Assembly (NCBI GenBank): GCA_004154925.1
Contig: QJNS01000055.1
Span: 186,001 to 250,000, forward strand
Reading direction: 5' to 3'
Origin: Monosporascus cannonballus
Lineage: Eukaryota; Ascomycota; Sordariomycetes; Xylariales
DNA: 64,000 nucleotides
Below, piece after piece: positions 1 through 10,500 of the stretch (its first letter is position 1; each line of letters begins with the position of its first letter). The translations under genes were made by a program, and so were the position numbers. Below the pieces are notes generated by a model that did no database searches, was not told where the DNA came from, and was given only the letters and a program-made list of their open reading frames with translations.

Positions 1-257
1 TCTGAGAGGTCCGGCGATTCGCCATCGTTGTCGTCTGAGTCCGATGCTCTGTTCTTCGCGTTCCGGATCTTGAGCAGAATGAGAAAGACGAGGTTCTGTA
101 GGTAGGAGAGTAGGAGCTCGTTCTTGACGTCGAGCAGGGAAACGCCCTCTTTGGTGGGCTCGATAATACCGGCGAGCTTGGGAGTGGCCTCGAGGGCCGA
201 GTTTAGCGAATGCGACAATGAGTCCAGCAATGCCGGAAGGGAGGTCTGGACTGCCAT
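1..257 (-). CDS. LCP5: Lcp5/neuroguidin-like U3 snoRNP protein (5' end only)
   Basis: The frame opens with ATG at 257 and stays open to the window edge, so only the first 85 codons are present. The visible protein has a short N-terminal helix followed by the motif SLLDVKNELLLSYLQNLVFL (about residues 40-60) and then an acidic Ser/Asp stretch. This LLDVKNxLLLSYLxxL block is characteristic of the Sas10/Utp3/C1D superfamily and best resembles Lcp5/neuroguidin, a component of the small-subunit processome that acts with U3 snoRNA in 18S pre-rRNA maturation in the nucleolus (family knowledge). It is divergently arranged with the TM9SF gene, sharing a 746-bp upstream region. Utp3 or C1D remain possible until the rest is seen. 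Confidence 0.75.
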   Translation of the reverse strand, partial: MAVQTSLPALLDSLSHSLNSALEATPKLAGIIEPTKEGVSLLDVKNELLLSYLQNLVFLILLKIRNAKNRASDSDDNDGESPDLS

Positions 258-1003
258 TGCTTTGTTCGGGGCCAGGGTCGTTGTCGTTGAGAGGCGGCTT
301 CACGGAGAGGGTCTCTTATCATGACGAGAAGAGACTCTCTTTACGGCCGGGGGAAAGCAGGACGAGAAATTATTTTTGGCGATAACGATAAGCGCATTGC
401 GATACTGCAACAACAACGGCTAGCGATAACGATAAGCCAGGTCCCACCGAACCTTGGGAGGGCTGTGGGTAGATTCGGTACGTACCTGTCGGAGTTAGGG
501 ACCCCCCAAAGCTCCGCCATGACGAATGTTTGGGGAGCTTCTTCTTGGGGACAGTTGTCAAGGCTTTTGAACTCCTGAACCAAAATTATTTCTAAGTTGG
601 GTTGGTTGGTTGGTTAACCCTGTCAACGTTTCTGTGAGGCTGCGCTACTTTTACCTTTTTACATACTTCTGCAACGACATTTCAATATCTCGCACAGAAT
701 CCGAGACCCCCACAGAGAACACATCTGGGTAGACCTTCGTCAGACCTCACTCAAGTCCTAGTCTATCTCATTGACAATTCATTATATTTAAAGCATTCCT
801 ATTAACTTGCACGCACCCGTTGCTGCTTCGGGTCTGCGGGAGGTTTATGAAAAGAGCCATTGCGCTCGCTTCTCCCTCGACGAGCCTCTTCGTACCTATC
901 TTCTGGTCAACGTAAGTCTTCCAATTCTTTGGAGTCAAGTGGCAGCCTCAACATCGTCAGACCTTTTAAGAGGATAAGACTAACAACCTAAAAACAGTCA
1001 GAG
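258..1003. promoter_or_regulatory. Shared divergent upstream region with a 5'UTR intron
   Basis: This stretch separates the divergent Lcp5-like and TM9SF genes and must hold both promoters. On the plus strand a convincing intron lies in the TM9SF 5' leader: donor GTAAGT at 912, branch site ACTAAC near 978-983, and acceptor CAG ending at 997, seven bases before the ATG at 1004. A GGTTGGTTGG tandem run sits near 598-613. I found no specific operator. Confidence 0.5.
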
Positions 1004-3012
1004 ATGAGGTCTAAGATGGCGGCGCCTTCATCGGCGCTGCTCTCTGCCGCGCTTCTGGCCCTGCCCCAGCTTACGTCCGCCTTCTATCTCCCCGGTGTCG
1101 CGCCGACTTCATACAAGCCCGGCGACCTTGTTCCCCTGAACGTTAACAGCGTGAAGCCGGTCGCCGCGCAGCGAGATGCTCTACTCCACTCTGTCATGTC
1201 ATACGACTATTACAACGAGAAGTTTCAATTCTGCCAGCCTGAAAACGGGCCCCAATACGTCTCCGAGAGTCTGGGAAGCATTCTGTTTGGCGATAGGATA
1301 ATGACCTCGCCCTTCGAATTGCATATGGCCCAGAATGAGACTTGCAAGCAGCTCTGCGAAGCCACATACGACCGATCCTCGGCGCATTTTGTCAACAAGC
1401 GCATTCTTAAGGGTTACGCGCTGAACTGGCTGGTCGATGGATTGCCGGCTGGGCAGCAGATAGTCGACGAGCTCACGCAGACCATCTTCTATAGTCCGGG
1501 TTTCGCCTTGGGCTGGACCTCCTCCATCGACGAGAATGACCCCCAGGTCTTCTTCAATAACCATTACGATATTGTGATCGACTACCATGAAGTCAGCGGA
1601 CACGAAGACCAGCTGAGAGTCGTCGGTGTCATCGTTCAACCGAGCAGCAAGTCGTACGACGGGAATGTCGACTGCGGTGACCACTCTCCCGTTGTCCTCT
1701 CCGAGGAGAAGGACGCTGTGACGAAGGTTCCGTTCAGCTACAGCGTATACTGGACCAAGTCGGACACGGCTTGGGCCACGCGTTGGGACAAATACTTGCA
1801 CGTTTTCGACCCCAAGATCCACTGGTTCTCCCTTGTCAACTCGGCTGTCGTAGTCGTTTTCCTGACTGTTACCGTCACCTCTGTCCTCTTCAGAGCTCTA
1901 AAGAAGGACATTGCGAGGTACAACCGATTGGACTCGATCAACCTCGACGATCTGTCTGGCACATCCGCCCTGGAGGATGGGGTTCAGGAGGATTCGGGCT
2001 GGAAGCTAGTGCATGGGGATGTCTTCCGCACCCCGTCGCATCCCCTCCTGCTCTCCGTATTTCTTGGCAATGGCGCACAGCTGTTCGTCATCACCGGTTT
2101 CACCATCTGCTTCGCGCTGCTGGGTTTCTTGTCGCCGTCGAATAGAGGCTCTCTAGGAACTATCATCATGTTCCTCTACACCCTCCTCAGCTTTATAGGA
2201 GGTTACGTCTCCTCGAGGACCTACAAGTCTCTGGGTGGTGAGAAGTGGAAATTGAACATTGCCTTGACCCCGATCCTGGTTCCCGGCATTGTCTTTTCGA
2301 CCTTCTTCCTGCTGAACCTCTTCCTCTGGGCCAACAATGCTTCTGGCGCCGTTCCGTTTACGACCATGCTCGTCATCATTGCTATCTGGTTCGTCATATC
2401 GGTGCCTCTGTCGGTGGCCGGCTCTTGGCTAGGCTTCCGAGCTCGCCCTGTCGAGCCTCCCGTACGGACCAACCAGATCCCCCGCCAGATCCCGCCCACC
2501 ACCACTTACCTCAAGCCGGTCCCGAGCATGCTGCTCGTCGGCATCTTGCCCTTCGGTGCCATCTTCGTGGAGCTGTACTTCATCATGAGCTCGATCTGGT
2601 TCAGCAAGATCTACTACATGTTCGGCTTCCTGTTCCTCTGCTACGGCCTGATGATCATCACCTGCGCCGCGGTTACGGTACTTATGGTGTACTTCCTGCT
2701 CTGCGCCGAGAACTACCACTGGCAGTGGAGGTCGTTCCTGGCGGCCGGCATGAGCGCCGGGTATATCTTTGCTAATGCCTTGATATACCTCGTCAGCAAG
2801 CTTCAGCTCAGCGGGCTCTCCGGTATCGTCTTGTATACCGGCTACAGTGCCCTGATCTCGTTCCTCTTCTTCATCCTCACAGGTACGCGCCTTTTTATAT
2901 TGCCCTTTCTTATTCTCGTATCTAGGTACTGACGTCTTTGCTAGGCTCCATTGGGTTCTTCTCGAGTTGGTGGTTCGTGCACAAGATATACGGTTCCATC
3001 AAGATTGATTAA
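1004..3012 (+). CDS. Transmembrane 9 superfamily (nonaspanin, EMP70-like) protein
   Basis: Two exons, 1004-2882 and 2945-3012, give 648 residues; the intron 2883-2944 has a GTACGC donor, an ACTGAC branch site and a CTAG acceptor. A hydrophobic signal peptide (residues 1-26) precedes FYLPGVAPTSYKPGDLVPL, the start of mature TM9SF/EMP70 proteins. A lumenal domain to about residue 270 is followed by nine predicted membrane segments, the first at about 273-296. The second exon supplies the last 22 residues and ends KIYGSIKID, the usual short cytoplasmic tail of the family. Without it the frame runs into intron sequence and stops at 2932. Nonaspanins act in endosome/Golgi membranes in sorting of membrane proteins. 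M5 is an alternative start. It looks intact and conserved. Confidence 0.93.
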
Positions 3013-4958
3013 GACTGCGAAGAGAGCATTGCGATGTGCGACACATCCTATCGCACAAGCTCCCCCCCCCAAACCCAGTGCGAGAGCTTTCGTCGACTGG
3101 GCTTAAAAAAGAAGGCCATGTATTACCATCACCGCCCTACTACGTCTTGTACGAAGGGAACGCCCACGAAAGATATTCGTTGGCGTCCTTCCATCCCCCC
3201 ACCTGATACCAAAATTTCCCGCCATTATTTCCCGCAGCCTGCGTAGATCGGAGGCGCGTGAGAGACGTTAAGAGAGCTGAACCGCGCTCCAAGGGGTGGA
3301 GGGCGAGGGTTTAATTCTTTTAGTAGGTAGGTTAGGTGAACCGGCGTTTTGAGGAAAGCACCGCGCGTTACCGGGTGGGTATTTTATAGATGCTGGACAT
3401 TCAGGATGTCGCGCACCAAACCTGTATATATACGCGTGGGAGTGTGTGGTGTATTTCGCCCGAAGGGTTTTTCTTGTTCTCCTGATCTATTCCCGTTGGC
3501 GAAGCTGGGCGGCGTAGGGGGTAGCATCGGGGCCTCGTGGCGGCGCCGAGGGGATGATAGAACGGGGCGGCACCATTTGCCTTAGGCAGCCTAACGATGT
3601 AGAAGAGGAAGAACAGCATCCCCATCATCGTCGTCTCTCCTCTTCTTTGCGTCGCAAAGTCATTTGCCTATTCTTTTTCGCCGGCATCAAGGCATGCAAA
3701 GAGACGAGCTCTCTAGTAGGTGATGGTTGATCGCCCGATCGACTGATTAGTCGGACCGATGAGGTCGATTGCCGTTAGGTTACGGTGTCACGGCAGCAAC
3801 AGCAGTTTGATAGGCAGCAGAACTGCATAGGCTTCTGTAGGTTCGCATCCCATGTAACCCGGGCGAGATACCGGTATCGGGCGAACAAGAGAGAAGCTGG
3901 CTGGCTGGCTGGCTGCTTCAGGACGACGATCATCTGTCCCGTCTACCACCCACCCACTATCTGACCGCCTGCATGACATTGCTTACCAGCCTGCCTATCT
4001 GAGAACACCTCCTTTGCCTGCTCTCATCTACGACCTCCCCTCCCTCAGGCTATATGCATACCTACACACTCACATACCGCACGGTGGCTTCCGCGGCGTT
4101 CTCACAGGCCTTCTGGACTAATAAACTAGTACTAGGCGACGTAAGCAGGTAAAGAGACGTTAGGCAGGGAATATCGTGAGGCCCCCCCGACGCCGCCCAA
4201 GGGAGGGGATGGGCGGGCAGCTAGCCCGCCGGCCAGCCCTACACTACGTATGTGTGTATGTAATATACGGAGCCGAAGAGCCGCAACGGGGATACAATCA
4301 CCCACAGTCGTCCATCCTTCGATCCTCCCGGCGGGGTAGGGTAGCAGGGGAGGATTGTGGGTGGGGCGGGTGTTCCCCCTACGGTCCGGCGTGTTAGGTT
4401 CACGGTCTGATGGGGTTTTCTCTTTGATTGGTAGGGGGGTGAGCGATATTGAGCTTGATGGTGGTTATGAATAGGTTGCCAAGCAACAGCATGTCGTTGG
4501 CTTCCGATGGCTGCCATCGGAATAATCGAGGTCACCGGCGCGTGGCATTGAATTAGACATCGCATGCTCTGCGATCTCCGGATTCGCTCGTAGATGCTTC
4601 GATTTATAGGGGCCACAGGTTCGCCAACACTGTATTAACTCGAAATTCGTGTGGAAAGCTAGCCTGGGCCCCACCTAGAAGGGGAATACATATTTCCACC
4701 AAAACGCGCCATATACAACTCGCAGTTAGTTACCTCTATCCACTATTTCCCAAATGCGGTTGTGATGTAGCTCCCGTAGAGTATGTACGGGATATAACAT
4801 CAACAACAACAATTACCGTAAGCTTCCCTACCGAAAATCTAGATAAAGTTTTATTCAAAAGAGAAATATAATCTGCAGCCAGGAACAAAGGGACATAACG
4901 ATATTTTAAGGCCTGGTACGCCGTTTCTGAAGGTTCCATCGTTACGTTGACAACATCA
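3013..4958. other. Intergenic stretch, no gene supported
   Basis: This interval lies between the TM9SF gene and the convergent homoaconitase-like gene. Frames are short and show no family motif. There is a short GGCT tandem run near 3898-3914 and several C or G runs. It should contain both 3' UTRs. I saw no tRNA box A/B pair or other RNA gene. Confidence 0.5.
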
Positions 4959-7529
4959 TTATGGTCCCGACTTGGCAACCTCGGCCCTGATCCACGCTTC
5001 GAGCCCGCCCGCCGCGATGATAGCCTGCACGGTAGCCGGTAGCTCGCCGACCTTCTCGGTCCACGTCGTACCATCCGGGCCCTCCTGCACCTCGACGACG
5101 CTACGCCGGACATGCCACGTCAGCGTCCAGCCCGTGCGGCGCGTTAGCACCGGCTTCCCCTCCCCTTCTCCCTCTCTCTTCTCTTCGGCCGTAGAGAAAA
5201 AATGGGCGCGCAGGCGCTCGACGAGGCGTGGCACCTCGAGGCTGACAAGCGCGTTATTAATGCTGTTACGCGCAAAGATATTACCGAAGCTACCGGCTAC
5301 TACTAGCGGGATTTGCTTAGCTAGGATGGCCGTAACGGCCTGCTCGCGTGACGAGCCTGTACCGAAGTTATAGCCTGACACTAGGATGTCGCCGGGGCGC
5401 GCAACGGCGCCAAAGTCCGGGTCGTAGTTTTGCATGCAGGCGCGCGCCATTTCGTCCTTGGTGACATCGTCTCGGTAGGTTCTGCCCACCACTCCGTCAG
5501 TAACTTTCTCTTTTCTCCAGAGCCACTTGGCTGCTGCGCCCAAACCCCCGAACACCCTCTTCAGAGGTTTTCGACTTACAGCGTTCCTGGGCTATAGATA
5601 CAATTAGTCTATAAGTCTTATAAATCCTAGCAACTACTTACTAAATGCCATCAGTGCTAAGATTGTCGGAATCTAACCATGTGATCTGCCCGCTGATCTT
5701 ATCGGGGAAGCCGGGCAGGATCTCCGTTTGGGTCTCGTCGGACTCGCCCACCGCCGACTCGACCCGCTCGATTAGCGAGTCCATCTGCTGGACGAGATTG
5801 GCCAGCTTGTCCTCGGTAGTGGGCTCCGCGCCGGTGCCGTAGCCGTAATCGACGCCCGACCAGTCCGCCGGCACCTGGTAGGCGCCCGGCCCCGTAATGG
5901 TGCCGCGGAGCGCGCTGGCCGCCACGACCTCGGGACTAGCCAGGTACGCCTGCGCTTCCCGCGATCCCATCCGCCCTTTAAAGTTGCGGTTGCTGGCGCT
6001 GATCCCGACCTGGACGCTGGTTAGTGGGACGTCCTTCCTTCAGGAGAGATGTTGACTCGCTTCGCCAGGTTCGAGCAACCCGGACCCTAAACCAATGCAC
6101 TGCGCACAACCGGAGGGCATCGGCTGTGCCCCGGCATCCACCAAGGCCTGCCAGTCACCCGCAGCTTCGGCCGCCTTCTGTTCGGGTGCCGACGCCGCTG
6201 AGATGTAGAACTTAACGCCGTCGGCGACCTTAGGCTTCGTACCGGGGTTCGCCTTAGCGGCGTCCTTGAAGACTTTAGCGGCGCTAGCGATATCACTCGC
6301 ACGTGAATTAGTACAAGAGACGAGGTACGCGCGGTCGATCTTAATATTCTTTTGGGCGATCTCGTGAAGTGGCGTTGCAACCTTAACCGAATCCGGGCCG
6401 GTTACGTAGGGCGAGTAAAGGGTCGAGAGGTTAAGGTAGAGCTGCTTGGCATATACCGCGTCACGGTCAGCCTTAGGAGGGTTGGCAAATAGCTCGTCTA
6501 TCCTCGCGTGGTTGATTCGCTTCTCTGTGGTCCGGTTATCATACAGCGCCGCCTCGTCTGCCTTCCGTCGGAGCCAATGTTCCAGAGTCTCGTCGATGGG
6601 AAAGAGGCAGGAGAGGGCTCCCCATTCCGTAGACATATTGCTGATGGTAAGACGGCTATCGATTGGAATACTTGCCAGAGTCTCGGGCGTTCCGTTGATC
6701 TCGACCGCATGGTTGAGTACGTCGCTCTTGAAAAGCATACATAAAGCCAAGATGATATCCTTACCAGTTATGCCGACTGGCGCTTTCCCTGTGAGCGTGA
6801 GCCGTGCAACAGGAGCAAGCTGATACCATGTACGTCCGCTCTGCCATATTGCCATAGCGTCAGTCCTCACGATGGGGGTGCCGAGGCACCCGATTGCCCC
6901 TAGCATGTTGCTGTGGCTATCCGAGGCCACGACCATGGTACCCGGCCAGGCATACCCTTCCTCAACCATAATCTATCTGAAGGTCAGGCGTCTGATTCTA
7001 TAACACGCCGCAGATGGGTTACTCGCTTGGTGGCCGATCCCACGGCCCTTGGGATAAAAGCTCACGCCTTGTTCGGCAGCAAAAGCCTCGATCTCGGCAT
7101 ACCTCCTCAGGTTCGCCGGGCTGGTGTTCTGCACGTCGTGATCGAGCGTGAAGACGAGCTGGGCCGCTGAACGGACCTTGGTGGCTCCCACCTGTATGAA
7201 CTTAGAGAGGACCGCTCGGGTGTTGTCGTGTGTCATACAAAAAGAACTTAATGCATTAGTTTGAGTAGCGCTGATGTCGTAGGCGTGGCATACGGTGACA
7301 AACTGATGTAATCGCCCGGACGGGGAGCGGCTCGCTTCCCCGGATCGAGGATGGCGTGTTTCTGGACAATCTTCTCTGTTAGGGTCTGCGGCGGCCGCTT
7401 CGCCTCTAAGGAGCCCCATGGCACTGAAGTAGAGGCTTCACGGAGGGACGTCGGTATCTTCGAAGAACGGGAGCATCGTGAGATCGAGAGAGGTCGCCGC
7501 CTGGCGAGACCGGCCGATCGAGCCCACAT
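4959..7529 (-). CDS. Homoaconitase-like protein (LYS4 family), six exons
   Basis: Exons in transcript order: 7529-7294, 7246-7027, 6972-6061, 6009-5642, 5591-5580 (12-nt micro-exon) and 5481-4959. They total 2271 nt, or 756 residues, the usual length for homoaconitase. A basic, Ser-rich N-terminus ([14 protein letters not shown]) looks like a mitochondrial presequence. Aconitase motifs follow in order: CMTHDN (about 83-88), [15 protein letters not shown] (ending 152), [14 protein letters not shown] with the first Fe-S cysteine (about 372), CAQC with the other two (about 441 and 444), the swivel entry TDGIYPG, and GTGSSREQ. Homoaconitase converts homocitrate to homoisocitrate in lysine synthesis. 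Several normally strict positions differ (THDNTRAV rather than THDNSWPV), so a paralogue acting on another tricarboxylate is possible. Introns 6973-7026 and 6010-6060 use GC donors. Confidence 0.88.
5580..5591 (-). other. 12-nt micro-exon of the homoaconitase-like gene
   Basis: The exon upstream ends TDGI plus two bases of a Tyr codon at 5642, and the last exon starts inside [10 protein letters not shown] at 5481. Direct joining gives a stop. Inserting 5591-5580, which is preceded by TATAG and followed by GTAAGT, restores the frame and yields TDGIYPGTLTYRDD, matching the family consensus at this position. The flanking introns are 5592-5641 and 5482-5579. Confidence 0.82.
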
Positions 7530-10500
7530 GGACCAAGACTGGGAGAGTCAGAACCTGTTCGAGCATAGCAGAAAAAGGGCTCACTCACTGGTCTGTACGA
7601 TATTGCACGTAGGTGGGGAGACATAGCCGTGCTCTCTGTAACTTAGTGATGTCAGATAGGAACATGGTGATGAGCTTTTAAGTTGCATAAAGTTTTGCAT
7701 GAAATTGCGAGACCCACACGGGCATTATGTCAGCCCCTCGCCGAACCCGGCACCCCAACGGTTTAACTGCCCTTTAGCCACAAATCTGCTCAGAGATGAA
7801 GTATTACAACTTTACTCTTTTCCCCGACAACGACAACGATAACTGTATTGTTATTTACAGCGTTTTGTTCGCAAAAAGCAGCTCTTTTCAGATCGAGAGT
7901 TAGATATTTCTGGGGGTTATTGCAGTAACCATTTAGGCTGATTCGAAATGAGAGGAATCCACTGCATTATGTTGTCTTGGCCGGAATTAGCTTTTCACGA
8001 GTTTCGAGAGCAATACGGGTATTGTATCCTACCTAGCACATATAAGTGGGAAAGACTGGTATCATGCACATATTAGCATTCTCTACCATCGACCAAGAGA
8101 ATCAGCAACGAGAGCGCATCTCGGCCGAGACGCGTTTTCTTGCAAAATGGGTCAACCGCTGAGACGATCAAATCCTACCCAGGGGTCATGAATTGATCTT
8201 TTTTGCACTTCTTACAGTTATCGGACGATCGACTAATAGCTGGCGACGGCTCATCAACGGACGGATACGAAGAGATTGATGACTTCGAAATCCAAGTCCG
8301 TCCCCCCTACCTGTCCTTCCTGTAAGGCGTTAGTCTTTTCTGCGACTGTAGCGGAGGTAAAAGTGATAGGTCGTTCTCCTTCGCATTCGTAATGCAATCC
8401 AATGGAGGTGACCGATGCCGCCAAAGCGGTCGTGTGTTCGTGAATATTACCTTAATGCCAAGCGTATTATCGTAGGGACAGAGACGGGGTGGAAGACTCT
8501 CCTCCCGTCGAGGCCCCCCACTCCATTGAATTGTTATTGGCTGGAGCGCCCAAGACCGTCAGATTAACGACGCCCGACTGTCAAATTGGTTCCAGCCACC
8601 CATCTCTCCCGTACGTGTGCCGTGGGCTGGTAGGGTCTGCATGTCCGTACGGGCATGTCGTCTCGCATATTCCGGGGGTGTGATTACGTGGACATTCTAC
8701 GGTTACGATTTATTAAGTGCGTCGCTGACGCCCCTTGAGACTCTTCGCTGGCTGGGTGCGGCAGTATAAAAGAGTATATATCGAGGGCAGCAGGCGCTGT
8801 GGAACGCGACTGCTGGCGTTGTGGGTTACGAAACGCCCTTCCGAAGGTTTTGCTCGGTACCCCCGATTGCCACCGGGGTGACTTCACGAGACAGTCCACT
8901 CTGGAAGAATGCACGATAACGATGGCTGTTGTGGACACTGCTCTGCCGGGCTGGCTGGTCGACGCGCAGGTGCCCATTTGGACGACTGTGGTTTAATTCC
9001 ACGTGCGGGACGGGAAGGGCGGTGATGCTACCGGATTGCAAGCGCAGGAAATGGGCGGGGGGTCGATGAGCAGGCAGATGGCCCACCTTATGAGAGCTCG
9101 GATATTGGGAGGCACGGACGACGACTGGCTTATGTTGCACGAGGTCGATACTCCGCCGTGGAGTACCCGACAGGTCGATGGGGCAGAAGTGACCTCAACA
9201 GCTCGGCGAGGAGCTGGGGAAAGTAAAAACGGACTTAGACTCACGGGGACCCTTCGACGATGAGCGATTGCCCTGGAGAACTTAGAGGTGGGAAAGGCAT
9301 GTCGTACCCTGCGGAAGCAAGGGAAGGGACATACTTCGTGGACATCCCGATTAGGCATATTGGCAACTGGGCGGCTGCGTGGGGACCAGAGAGCTGCGGT
9401 TCTGCTCCAATTGGTAATTCCCTATCACAGCGCGGCGGCGATCGCTAAATGATCCTTCAATCCTTCCATGAGGTGCCGGAACTCGGCAGATGATATCATT
9501 GTTGGGGTCGACCTTGCATATAAAACCAGCGAATGCCTTCGCAATAGTCCGTACTGGTTTCTTCGAGGGGATACTAGGGATGGTTCATACAGAAGGTGCA
9601 CGACAGGTTTCGGAACCTGAAGGACCAGCTTCCTCGCGCAGGAATCGACGAATCATTTCGGGATGTGCTCATCAGCAGCGATGACCAAGCGTATATGTTA
9701 GCCGATGGCGTCTTATTGGAGCGCTGCAGCCAGCCGTTGCACAACTATCGAAACGACATCGGATCGAGGACCAGCTCCTGGCTGAATATAGGCTTGCAGT
9801 GTGTACCCGGATTGTACAGGAAGAATGTTATTTGAGAGGCGAGGGCTGAATGCACTCATGCTGAGACTCGCACATACGACGAATACGGCAAAGGACGGAC
9901 CCGGAACGAGGCCTGACGTCCTCAAATCCAGGTTGCAGTAAGGCCCGCTGCTCTTCCATCACAGGGGCACAGTCATGGTTCCCTCATATATCCGCATTCC
10001 ACACCCGCATCCCTTCCGAGGTTGCTATACCTCGATTCCTCCCTCTTATTTTTCTGCGTCCGTAGGCTCTTTCCACTCATCTGGACTTTCTTCTTTATAA
10101 GCTTCAACTTGAGAGTTTGTTCTTGGCGTGATCGACTGCTGGGTGAGTATCTTCCTGGGTCCATCTGGGGCTCCGCATCCGGCTTCAAGTACTGCTCATT
10201 TCATGGCTTGCGAATGAGCAGTCTGCCTCATTGTCGTCGAAGAACGTTCCCATTCCATCTCCTGTATTGGAATATGAGCGGCCCGCCCTGTTCCGCTTGG
10301 AGTTCACGGGGTACGTATGAACCTCAACAGCACCCTCGCGCGGCGTGGACTTTAACCAGAAACAAGTTTCGTCTTATTGGCCTCGCGTGATGCTGGACTG
10401 CGTCATTACTCCTTTTTGAAGTTTCCAACCCGGGTTCTGTTCACTGTATCACGTACCGCTACCTAACTGTTAGCGCAACCGAGACCTTCGAGTCCGAAGA

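Noticed and set aside
1199..1822. Long minus-strand frame of 207 codons inside the TM9SF gene
   Set aside because: It is antisense to a well-supported conserved exon and has no family motif; its length follows from GC-rich codons.
3898..3914. GGCT tandem repeat as a telomere or satellite remnant
   Set aside because: Only four units; no telomeric TTAGGG array in the window.
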